Source of the DNA: Halisarca cf. caerulea
Lineage: Eukaryota > Porifera > Demospongiae > Chondrillida > Halisarcidae
Direction of reading: 5' to 3'
Assembly: GCA_963170055.1 (NCBI GenBank)
Contig: CAUJGJ010000049.1
Coordinates: 69,501 to 133,500, forward strand
Length of the DNA: 64,000 bases
Shown: piece after piece, positions 25,379 to 36,777 of the stretch
Numbering within the stretch: position 1 is the stretch's first letter
How the letters are laid out: the number at the start of each line of letters is the position of its first letter
Translations under genes and position numbers: made by a program
The notes under the pieces: model-generated
Database searches by the model: none
Told to the model about the DNA's origin: nothing
What the model saw: only the letters and a program-made list of their open reading frames with translations

Positions 25379-28300
25379 TAATGGTATTAGCACCAGCATA
25401 TCCAACATTACACAAATACGCCCACAGTAGTTAAGTAAATTCATGTGTGTCCACTGGGAATGTGCGTGGTGCTAGTGCCAAATATTGGTATTAGCACCAG
25501 CATATCCAACTCTATACAAATACGCCCACAGCACTTCAGAAAGGTCATGTGTGTCCACTGGGAATGTGCGTTGTGCTAGTGCCAAATATTGGTATTAGCA
25601 CCAGCATATCCAACATTACACAAATACGCCCACAGTAGTTAAGAAACTTCATGTGTCTCCATTGGGAATGTGCGTGGTGCTAGTGCCAAATATTGGTATT
25701 AGCACCAGCATATCCAACATTACACAAATACGCCCACAGTAGTTAAGTAACTTCATGTGTTTCCACTGGGAATGTGCGTGGTGCTAGTGCCAAATATTGG
25801 TATTAGCACCAGCATATCCAACTCTACACAAATACGCCCACAGCACTTCAGAAAGGTCATGTGTGTCCACTGGGAATAAGCGTGGTGCTAGTGCCAAATA
25901 TTTCTATTAGCACCACCATATCCAACACTACACAAATACACCCACAGTACTTCAGTAAGGTCATGAGTGCCCACTGGGAATGTAAGTGGTGCTAGTGCCA
26001 AATATTGGTATTAGCACCAGCATATCCAACAATACACAAATAAGCCCACAGCACTTCAGAAACTTCATGTGTGTCCACTGGGAATGTGCGTGGTGCTAGT
26101 GACAAATATTGGTATTAGCACCAGCATATCCAACTCTACACAAATACGCCCACAGCACTTCAGAAAGGTCATGTGTGTCCACTGGGAATAAGCGTGGTGC
26201 TAGTGCCAAATATTTCTATTAGCACCACCATATCCAACACTACACAAATACACCCACAGTACTTCAGTAAGGTCATGAGTGCCCACTGGGAATGTAAGTG
26301 GTGCTAGTGCCAAATATTGGTATTAGCACCAGCATATCCAACACTAAATAAATACGCCCAGAGCACCTCAGAAACTTCATGTGTGTCCACCGGGAATGTG
26401 CGTGGTGCTAGTGCCAAATATTGGTATTAGCACCAGAATATCCAACACTACACAAATACGCCCACAGAACTTCAGTAAGGTCATGTGTGCCCACTGGGAA
26501 TGTGCGTGGTGCTAGTGCCAAATATTGGTATTAGCACCAGCATATCCAACACTACACAAATACGCCCACAGCACTTCAGTAAGGTCATGTGTGCCCACTG
26601 GGAATGTGCGTGGTGCTAGTGCCAAATATTGGTATTAGCACCAGCATATCCAACACTACACAAATACGCCCACAGCACTTCAGAAAGGTCATGTGTGTCC
26701 ACTGGGAATGTGCGTGGTGCTAGTGCCAAATATTTCTATTAGCACCACCATATCCAACACTACACAAATACACCCACAGTACTTCAGTAAGGTCATGAGT
26801 GCCCACTGGGAATGTGCGTGGTGCTAGTGCCAAATATTGGTATTAGCACCAGCATATCCAACACTACACAAATACGCTCACAGCACTTCAGAAACTTCAT
26901 GTGTGTCCACTGGGAATGTGCGTGGTGCTAGTGCCAAATATTGGTATTAGCACCAGCATATCCAACACTACACAAATACGCCCACATTACTTTAGAAAGG
27001 TCATGTGTGTCCACTGGGAATGTGCGTGGTGCTAGTGCCAAATATTGGTATTAGCACCAGCATATCCAACAATACACAAATACGCCCACAGTAGTTAAGA
27101 AACTTCATGTGTGTCCACTGGGAATGTGCGTGGTGTTAGTGCCAAATATTGGTATTAGCACCAGCATTTCCAACACTACACCAATAAGCCCACAGCACTT
27201 CAGAAACTTCATGTGTGTCCACTGGGAATGTGCGTGGTGCTAGTGCCAAATATTGGTATTAGCACCAGCATATCCAACACTACACAAATACGCTCACAGC
27301 ACTTCAGAAAGGTCATGTGTGTCCACTGGGAATGTGCGTGGTGCTAGTGCCAAATATTGGTATTAGCACCAGCATATCCAACACTACACAAATACGCTCA
27401 CAGCACTTCAGAAAGGTCATGTGTGTCCACTGGGAATGTGCGTGGTGCTAGTGCCAAATATTGGTATTAGCACCAGCATATCCAACATTACACAAATACG
27501 CCCACAGTAGTTAAGTAACTTCATGTGTGTCCACTGGGAATGTGCGTGGTGCTAGTGCCAAATATTGGTATTAGCACCAGCATATCCAACTCTACACAAA
27601 TACGCCCACAGCACTTCAGAAAGGTCATGTGTGTCCACTGGGAATGTGCGTTGTGCTAGTGCCAAATATTGGTATTAGCACCAGCATATCCAACATTACA
27701 CAAATACGCCCACAGTAGTTAAGAAACGTCATGTGTCTCCATTGGGAATGTGCGTGGTGCTAGTGCCAAATATTGGTATTAGCACCAGCATATCCAACAC
27801 TACACAAATACGCCCACAGTAGTTAAGTAACTTCATGTGTTTCCACTGGGAATGTGCGTGGTGCTAGTGACAAATATTGGTATTAGCACCAGCATATCCA
27901 ACTCTACACAAATACGCCCACAGCACTTCAGAAAGGTCATGTGTGTCCACTGGGAATAAGCGTGGTGCTAGTGCCAAATATTTCTATTAGCACCACCATA
28001 TCCAACACTACACAAATACACCCACAGTACTTCAGTAAGGTCATGAGTGCCCACTGGGAATGTAAGTGGTGCTAGTGCCAAATATTGGTATTAGCACCAG
28101 CATATCCAACACTAAATAAATACGCCCAGAGCACCTCAGAAACTTCATGTGTGTCCACCGGGAATGTGCGTGGTGCTAGTGCCAAATATTGGTATTAGCA
28201 CCAGAATATCCAACACTACACAAATACGCCCACAGCACTTCAGTAAGGTCATGTGTGCCCACTGGGAATGTGCGTGGTGCTAGTGCCAAATATTGGTATT

Positions 28301-29330
28301 AGCACCAGCATATCCAACACTACACAAATACGCCCACAGCACTTCAGTAAGGTCATGTGTGCCCACTGGGAATGTGCGTGGTGCTAGTGCCAAATATTGG
28401 TATTAGAACCAGCATATCCAACACTACACAAATACGCCCACAGCACTTCAGAAAGGTCATGTGTGTCCACTGGGAATGTGCGTGGTGCTAGTGCCAAATA
28501 TTTCTATTAGCACCACCATATCCAACACTACACAAATACACCCACAGTACTTCAGTAAGGTCATGAGTGCCCACTGGGAATGTAAGTGGTGCTAGTGCCA
28601 AATATTGGTATTAGCACCAGCATATCCAACACTAAATAAATACGCCCAGAGCACCTCAGAAACTTCATGTGTGTCCACCGGGAATGTGCGTGGTGCTAGT
28701 GCCAAATATTGGTATTAGCACCAGCATATCCAACACTACACAAATACGCTCACAGCACTTCAGAAAGGTCATGTGTGTCCACTGGGAATGTGCGTGGTGC
28801 TAGTGCCAAATATTGGTATTAGCACCAGCATATCCAACACTACACAAATACGCTCACAGCACTTCAGAAAGGTCATGTGTGTCCACTGGGAATGTGCGTG
28901 GTGCTAGTGCCAAATATTGTTATTAGCACAAGCATATCCAACTCTACACAAATACGCCCACAGCACTTCAGAAAGGTCATGTGTGTCCACTGGGAATGTG
29001 CGTTGTGCTAGTGCCAAATATTGGTATTAGCACCAGCATATCCAACATTACACAAATACGCCCACAGTAGTTAAGAAACGTCATGTGTCTCCATTGGGAA
29101 TGTGCGTGGTGCTAGTGCCAAATATTGGTATTAGCACCAGCATATCCAACATTACACAAATACGCCCACAGTAGTTAAGTAACTTCATGTGTTTCCACTG
29201 GGAATGTGCGTGGTGCTAGTGACAAATATTGGTATTAGCACCAGCATATCCAACTCTACACAAATACGCCCACAGCACTTCAGAAAGGTCATGTGTGTCC
29301 ACTGGGAATGTGCGTGGTGCTAGTGCCAAA
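25379..29330. repeat. 38-monomer higher-order repeat, 3952 bp, copy 1
   Basis: This is the first of two adjacent units of exactly 38 x 104 bp. Anchors matched in copy 2 at +3952 are AATAATGGTATTAG (25379), GGGAATAAGCG (25875, 26187, 27955), CATTACTTTAG (26985), CACCAATAAGCCC (27181), AAGAAACGTCATG (27720) and TATTAGAACCAG (28401). On reading through I noticed only about three substitutions between copies: GTAAATTC versus GTAACTTC, CTAGTGACAAAT versus CTAGTGCCAAAT at 27870, and TATTAGCACC versus TATTTGCACC at 27571. The unit contains five C-type monomers, so it is itself built from older 3- and 5-monomer cassettes. Confidence 0.92.
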
Positions 29331-32300
29331 TAATGGTATTAGCACCAGCATATCCAACATTACACAAATACGCCCACAGTAGTTAAGTAACTTCATGTGT
29401 GTCCACTGGGAATGTGCGTGGTGCTAGTGCCAAATATTGGTATTAGCACCAGCATATCCAACTCTATACAAATACGCCCACAGCACTTCAGAAAGGTCAT
29501 GTGTGTCCACTGGGAATGTGCGTTGTGCTAGTGCCAAATATTGGTATTAGCACCAGCATATCCAACATTACACAAATACGCCCACAGTAGTTAAGAAACT
29601 TCATGTGTCTCCATTGGGAATGTGCGTGGTGCTAGTGCCAAATATTGGTATTAGCACCAGCATATCCAACATTACACAAATACGCCCACAGTAGTTAAGT
29701 AACTTCATGTGTTTCCACTGGGAATGTGCGTGGTGCTAGTGCCAAATATTGGTATTAGCACCAGCATATCCAACTCTACACAAATACGCCCACAGCACTT
29801 CAGAAAGGTCATGTGTGTCCACTGGGAATAAGCGTGGTGCTAGTGCCAAATATTTCTATTAGCACCACCATATCCAACACTACACAAATACACCCACAGT
29901 ACTTCAGTAAGGTCATGAGTGCCCACTGGGAATGTAAGTGGTGCTAGTGCCAAATATTGGTATTAGCACCAGCATATCCAACAATACACAAATAAGCCCA
30001 CAGCACTTCAGAAACTTCATGTGTGTCCACTGGGAATGTGCGTGGTGCTAGTGACAAATATTGGTATTAGCACCAGCATATCCAACTCTACACAAATACG
30101 CCCACAGCACTTCAGAAAGGTCATGTGTGTCCACTGGGAATAAGCGTGGTGCTAGTGCCAAATATTTCTATTAGCACCACCATATCCAACACTACACAAA
30201 TACACCCACAGTACTTCAGTAAGGTCATGAGTGCCCACTGGGAATGTAAGTGGTGCTAGTGCCAAATATTGGTATTAGCACCAGCATATCCAACACTAAA
30301 TAAATACGCCCAGAGCACCTCAGAAACTTCATGTGTGTCCACCGGGAATGTGCGTGGTGCTAGTGCCAAATATTGGTATTAGCACCAGAATATCCAACAC
30401 TACACAAATACGCCCACAGAACTTCAGTAAGGTCATGTGTGCCCACTGGGAATGTGCGTGGTGCTAGTGCCAAATATTGGTATTAGCACCAGCATATCCA
30501 ACACTACACAAATACGCCCACAGCACTTCAGTAAGGTCATGTGTGCCCACTGGGAATGTGCGTGGTGCTAGTGCCAAATATTGGTATTAGCACCAGCATA
30601 TCCAACACTACACAAATACGCCCACAGCACTTCAGAAAGGTCATGTGTGTCCACTGGGAATGTGCGTGGTGCTAGTGCCAAATATTTCTATTAGCACCAC
30701 CATATCCAACACTACACAAATACACCCACAGTACTTCAGTAAGGTCATGAGTGCCCACTGGGAATGTGCGTGGTGCTAGTGCCAAATATTGGTATTAGCA
30801 CCAGCATATCCAACACTACACAAATACGCTCACAGCACTTCAGAAACTTCATGTGTGTCCACTGGGAATGTGCGTGGTGCTAGTGCCAAATATTGGTATT
30901 AGCACCAGCATATCCAACACTACACAAATACGCCCACATTACTTTAGAAAGGTCATGTGTGTCCACTGGGAATGTGCGTGGTGCTAGTGCCAAATATTGG
31001 TATTAGCACCAGCATATCCAACAATACACAAATACGCCCACAGTAGTTAAGAAACTTCATGTGTGTCCACTGGGAATGTGCGTGGTGTTAGTGCCAAATA
31101 TTGGTATTAGCACCAGCATTTCCAACACTACACCAATAAGCCCACAGCACTTCAGAAACTTCATGTGTGTCCACTGGGAATGTGCGTGGTGCTAGTGCCA
31201 AATATTGGTATTAGCACCAGCATATCCAACACTACACAAATACGCTCACAGCACTTCAGAAAGGTCATGTGTGTCCACTGGGAATGTGCGTGGTGCTAGT
31301 GCCAAATATTGGTATTAGCACCAGCATATCCAACACTACACAAATACGCTCACAGCACTTCAGAAAGGTCATGTGTGTCCACTGGGAATGTGCGTGGTGC
31401 TAGTGCCAAATATTGGTATTAGCACCAGCATATCCAACATTACACAAATACGCCCACAGTAGTTAAGTAACTTCATGTGTGTCCACTGGGAATGTGCGTG
31501 GTGCTAGTGCCAAATATTGGTATTTGCACCAGCATATCCAACTCTACACAAATACGCCCACAGCACTTCAGAAAGGTCATGTGTGTCCACTGGGAATGTG
31601 CGTTGTGCTAGTGCCAAATATTGGTATTAGCACCAGCATATCCAACATTACACAAATACGCCCACAGTAGTTAAGAAACGTCATGTGTCTCCATTGGGAA
31701 TGTGCGTGGTGCTAGTGCCAAATATTGGTATTAGCACCAGCATATCCAACACTACACAAATACGCCCACAGTAGTTAAGTAACTTCATGTGTTTCCACTG
31801 GGAATGTGCGTGGTGCTAGTGCCAAATATTGGTATTAGCACCAGCATATCCAACTCTACACAAATACGCCCACAGCACTTCAGAAAGGTCATGTGTGTCC
31901 ACTGGGAATAAGCGTGGTGCTAGTGCCAAATATTTCTATTAGCACCACCATATCCAACACTACACAAATACACCCACAGTACTTCAGTAAGGTCATGAGT
32001 GCCCACTGGGAATGTAAGTGGTGCTAGTGCCAAATATTGGTATTAGCACCAGCATATCCAACACTAAATAAATACGCCCAGAGCACCTCAGAAACTTCAT
32101 GTGTGTCCACCGGGAATGTGCGTGGTGCTAGTGCCAAATATTGGTATTAGCACCAGAATATCCAACACTACACAAATACGCCCACAGCACTTCAGTAAGG
32201 TCATGTGTGCCCACTGGGAATGTGCGTGGTGCTAGTGCCAAATATTGGTATTAGCACCAGCATATCCAACACTACACAAATACGCCCACAGCACTTCAGT

Positions 32301-33282
32301 AAGGTCATGTGTGCCCACTGGGAATGTGCGTGGTGCTAGTGCCAAATATTGGTATTAGAACCAGCATATCCAACACTACACAAATACGCCCACAGCACTT
32401 CAGAAAGGTCATGTGTGTCCACTGGGAATGTGCGTGGTGCTAGTGCCAAATATTTCTATTAGCACCACCATATCCAACACTACACAAATACACCCACAGT
32501 ACTTCAGTAAGGTCATGAGTGCCCACTGGGAATGTAAGTGGTGCTAGTGCCAAATATTGGTATTAGCACCAGCATATCCAACACTAAATAAATACGCCCA
32601 GAGCACCTCAGAAACTTCATGTGTGTCCACCGGGAATGTGCGTGGTGCTAGTGCCAAATATTGGTATTAGCACCAGCATATCCAACACTACACAAATACG
32701 CTCACAGCACTTCAGAAAGGTCATGTGTGTCCACTGGGAATGTGCGTGGTGCTAGTGCCAAATATTGGTATTAGCACCAGCATATCCAACACTACACAAA
32801 TACGCTCACAGCACTTCAGAAAGGTCATGTGTGTCCACTGGGAATGTGCGTGGTGCTAGTGCCAAATATTGTTATTAGCACAAGCATATCCAACTCTACA
32901 CAAATACGCCCACAGCACTTCAGAAAGGTCATGTGTGTCCACTGGGAATGTGCGTTGTGCTAGTGCCAAATATTGGTATTAGCACCAGCATATCCAACAT
33001 TACACAAATACGCCCACAGTAGTTAAGAAACGTCATGTGTCTCCATTGGGAATGTGCGTGGTGCTAGTGCCAAATATTGGTATTAGCACCAGCATATCCA
33101 ACATTACACAAATACGCCCACAGTAGTTAAGTAACTTCATGTGTTTCCACTGGGAATGTGCGTGGTGCTAGTGACAAATATTGGTATTAGCACCAGCATA
33201 TCCAACTCTACACAAATACGCCCACAGCACTTCAGAAAGGTCATGTGTGTCCACTGGGAATAAGCGTGGTGCTAGAGCCAAA
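29331..33282. repeat. 38-monomer higher-order repeat, 3952 bp, copy 2
   Basis: This is the direct continuation of copy 1 in the same phase. Homology is near perfect to about 33258. There copy 2 reads GGGAATAAGCG followed by CTAGAGCC where copy 1 reads GGGAATGTGCG, and the array passes into the 9-monomer tandem. Near identity over almost 4 kb, against frequent differences between neighbouring monomers, means the duplication is recent. An assembly duplication must also be excluded. The TATTTGCACC change at 31523 removes a stop and creates a 63-codon open frame. Confidence 0.92.
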
Positions 33283-35008
33283 TATTTCTATTAGCACCAC
33301 CATATCCAACACTACACAAATACACCCACAGTACTTCAGTAAGGTCATGAGTGCCCACTGGGAATGTAAGTGGTGCTAGTGCCAAATATTGGTATTAGCA
33401 CCAGCATATCCAACACTAAATAAATACGCCCAGAGCACCTCAGAAACTTCATGTGTGTCCACCGGGAATGTGCGTGGTGCTAGTGCCAAATATTGGTATT
33501 AGCACCAGAATATCCAACACTACACAAATACGCTCACAGCACTTCAGAAAGGTCATGTGTGTCCACTGGGAATGTGCGTGGTGCTAGTGCCAAATATTGG
33601 TATTAGCACCAGCATATCCAACACTACACAAATACACTCACAGCACTTCAGAAAGGTCATGTGTGTCCACTGGGAATGTGCGTGGTGCTAGTGCCAAATA
33701 TTGTTATTAGCACCAGCATATCCAACTCTACACAAATACGCCCACAGCACTTCAGAAAGGTCATGTGTGTCCACTGGGAATGAGCGTGGTGCTAGTGCCA
33801 AATATTGGTATTAGCACCAGCATATCCAACATTACACAAATACGCCCACAGTAGTTAAGTAACTTCATGTGTGTCCACTGGGAATGTGCGTGGTGCTAGT
33901 GCCAAATATTGGTATTAGCACCATCATATCCAACTCTACACAAATACGCCCACAGCACTTGAGAAAGGTCATGTGTGTCCACTGGGAATGTGCGTTGTGC
34001 TAGTGCCAAATATTGGTATTAGCACCAGCATATCCAACATTACACAAATACGCCCACAGTAGTTAAGTAACTTCATGTGTTTCCACTGGGAATGTGCGTG
34101 GTGCTAGTGACAAATATTGGTATTAGCACCAGCATATCCAACTCTACACAAATACGCCCACAGCACTTCAGAAAGGTCATGTGTGTCCACTGGGAATAAG
34201 CGTGGTGCTAGAGCCAAATATTTCTATTAGCACCACCATATCCAACACTACACAAATACACCCACAGTACTTCAGTAAGGTCATGAGTGCCCACTGGGAA
34301 TGTAAGTGGTGCTAGTGCCAAATATTGGTATTAGCACCAGCATATCCAACACTAAATAAATACGCCCAGAGCACCTCAGAAACTTCATGTGTGTCCACCG
34401 GGAATGTGCGTGGTGCTAGTGCCAAATATTGGTATTAGCACCAGAATATCCAACACTACACAAATACGCTCACAGCACTTCAGAAAGGTCATGTGTGTCC
34501 ACTGGGAATGTGCGTGGTGCTAGTGCCAAATATTGGTATTAGCACCAGCATATCCAACACTACACAAATACACTCACAGCACTTCAGAAAGGTCATGTGT
34601 GTCCACTGGGAATGTGCGTGGTGCTAGTGCCAAATATTGTTATTAGCACCAGCATATCCAACTCTACACAAATACGCCCACAGCACTTCAGAAAGGTCAT
34701 GTGTGTCCACTGGGAATGAGCGTGGTGCTAGTGCCAAATATTGGTATTAGCACCAGCATATCCAACATTACACAAATACGCCCACAGTAGTTAAGTAACT
34801 TCATGTGTGTCCACTGGGAATGTGCGTGGTGCTAGTGCCAAATATTGGTATTAGCACCATCATATCCAACTCTACACAAATACGCCCACAGCACTTGAGA
34901 AAGGTCATGTGTGTCCACTGGGAATGTGCGTTGTGCTAGTGCCAAATATTGGTATTAGCACCAGCATATCCAACATTACACAAATACGCCCACAGTAGTT
35001 AAGAAACG
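33060..35008. repeat. 9-monomer higher-order repeat, 936 bp, two copies
   Basis: Positions 33060-33995 repeat at 33996-34931, and similarity runs on to about 35008. Markers at +936 bp are CTAGTGACAAATATTGG (33173/34109), GGGAATAAGCG with CTAGAGCC (33259/34195), ATACACTCACAG (33632/34568), CATTGGG-type and GGGAATGAGCG units, CACCATCATATCC and GCACTTGAGAAAGG. The last two and CTAGAGCC are restricted to this block, which makes it a well-marked young duplication. Confidence 0.89.
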
Positions 35009-35184
35009 TCATGTGTCTCCATTGGGAATGTGCGTGGTGCTAGTGCCAAATATTGGTATTAGCACCAGCATATCCAACATTACACAAATACGCCCACAGT
35101 AAATAAGTAACTTCATGTGTTTCCACTGGGAATGTGCGTGGTGCTAGTGCCAAATATTGGTATTAGCACCAGCATATCCAACTC
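35009..35184. repeat. Junction monomers between the 9- and 5-monomer blocks
   Basis: Two monomers lie between tandem blocks. One contains the unique reading AGTAAATAAGTAACTTC in place of AGTAGTTAAGTAACTTC. They otherwise follow type B and AACTCTAC forms. No other signal is present. Confidence 0.75.
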
Positions 35185-35775
35185 TACACAAATACGCCCA
35201 CAGCACTTCAGAAAGGTCATGTGTGTCCACTGGGAATGTGCGTGGTGCTAGTGCCAAATATTGGTATTAGCACCACCATATCCAACACTACACAAATACA
35301 CCCACAGTACTTCAGTAAGGTCATGAGTGCCCACTGGGAATGTAAGTGGTGCTAGTGCCAAATATTGGTATTAGTACCAGCATATCCAACACTAAATAAA
35401 TACGCCCAGAGCACCTCAGAAACTTCATGTGTGTCCACCGGGAATGTGCGTGGTGCTAGTGCCAAATATTGGTATTAGCACCAGAATATCCAACACTACA
35501 CAAATACGCCCACAGCACTTCAGTAAGGTCATGTGTGCCCACTGGGAATGTGCGTGGTGCTAGTGCCAAATATTGGTATTAGCACCAGCATATCCAACAC
35601 TACACAAATACGCCCACAGCACTTCAGTAAGGTCATGTGTGCCCACTGGGAATGTGCGTGGTGCTAGTGTCAAATATTGGTATTAGCACCAGCATATCCA
35701 ACTCTACACAAATACGCCCACAGCACTTCAGAAAGGTCATGTGTGTCCACTGGGAATAAGCGTGGTGCTAGTGCC

Positions 35776-35879
35776 AAATATTTCTATTAGCACCACCATA
35801 TCCAACACTACACAAATACACCCACAGTACTTCAGTAAGGTCATGAGTGCCCACTGGGAATGTAAGTGGTGCTAGTGCC
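35776..35879 (+). repeat. Satellite monomer, type C (CATGAGTGCC variant)
   Basis: This is a diverged 104-bp unit defined by linked changes: ATATTTCTATTAG in place of ATATTGGTATTAG, CACCACCATATCC in place of CACCAGCATATCC, ATACACCC in place of ATACGCCC, AGTACTTCAGTAAGG, CATGAGTGCCCACTGGG and ATGTAAGTGG. I count 27 units carrying CATGAGT across the window, at about 171, 4119, 10880, 19409, 20241, 23673, 25962, 26274, 26794, 28042, 28562, 29914, 30226, 30746, 31994, 32514, 33346, 34282, 35322, 35842, 36362, 37819, 38131, 40418, 45516, 47595 and 51129. None occurs right of 51.2 kb. The TTGG to TTTC change and the GC to CC change remove pairs from the hairpin found in other monomers. Confidence 0.9.
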
Positions 35880-35983
35880 AAATATTGGTATTAGCACCAG
35901 CATATCCAACACTAAATAAATACGCCCAGAGCACCTCAGAAACTTCATGTGTGTCCACCGGGAATGTGCGTGGTGCTAGTGCC
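35880..35983 (+). repeat. Satellite monomer, type D (follows type C)
   Basis: This is a 104-bp unit marked by AACACTAAATAAATACG (or ACATAAATACG), GCCCAGAGCACCTCAG and GTCCACCGGGAATG. It almost always stands immediately downstream of a type C monomer, and is often followed by a unit reading CACCAGAATATCC, then by two units ending GTAAGGTCATGTGTGCCC. The fixed order shows that C-D and its followers have been copied together as a cassette. The CCACCGGG change creates an extra CpG. In a few places (for example 23.7 kb and 26.0 kb) the C unit is followed by something else, which marks a recombination junction. Confidence 0.88.
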
Positions 35984-36777
35984 AAATATTGGTATTAGCA
36001 CCAGAATATCCAACACTACACAAATACGCCCACAGCACTTCAGTAAGGTCATGTGTGCCCACTGGGAATGTGCGTGGTGCTAGTGCCAAATATTGGTATT
36101 AGCACCAGCATATCCAACACTACACAAATACGCCCACAGCACTTCAGTAAGGTCATGTGTGCCCACTGGGAATGTGCGTGGTGCTAGTGCCAAATATTGG
36201 TATTAGCACCAGCATATCCAACACTACACAAATACGCCCACAGCACTTCAGAAAGGTCATGTGTGTCCACTGGGAATGTGCGTGGTGCTAGTGCCAAATA
36301 TTGGTATTAGCACCACCATATCCAACACTACACAAATACACCCACAGTACTTCAGTAAGGTCATGAGTGCCCACTGGGAATGTAAGTGGTGCTAGTGCCA
36401 AATATTGGTATTAGTACCAGCATATCCAACACTAAATAAATACGCCCAGAGCACCTCAGAAACTTCATGTGTGTCCACCGGGAATGTGCGTGGTGCTAGT
36501 GCCAAATATTGGTATTAGCACCAGAATATCCAACACTACACAAATACGCCCACAGCACTTCAGTAAGGTCATGTGTGCCCACTGGGAATGTGCGTGGTGC
36601 TAGTGCCAAATATTGGTATTAGCACCAGCATATCCAACACTACACAAATACGCCCACAGCACTTCAGTAAGGTCATGTGTGCCCACTGGGAATGTGCGTG
36701 GTGCTAGTGTCAAATATTGGTATTAGCACCAGCATATCCAACACTACACAAATACGCCCACAGCACTTCAGAAAGGT

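Larger units (their letters stand above)
35185..36737. repeat. 5-monomer higher-order repeat, 520 bp, three turns
   Basis: A five-unit series repeats every 520 bp: a C-type unit (CATGAGT at 35322, 35842, 36362), a D-type unit, a CACCAGAATATCC unit, a GTAAGG...GTGCCC unit, and a unit beginning CTAGTGTCAAAT or CTAGTGCCAAAT. The first and third turns share TTAGTACCAG (35371, 36411) and the ATATTGGTATTAG form of the C unit. The middle turn has ATATTTCTATTAG. A 10-monomer (1040 bp) identity is thus superimposed on the 5-monomer one. Partial copies of the series occur at 10.8, 19.3, 20.2, 26.2, 28.0, 30.2, 32.0, 38.1, 40.4, 45.5, 47.5 and 51.1 kb. Confidence 0.88.

Noticed and set aside
35880..35983. 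CENP-B box, suggested by CCACCGGGAA in D-type monomers
   Set aside because: The required TTCG element is missing. The nearest upstream TTCA is several bases too far from CGGG, and the common monomers lack CGGG altogether.
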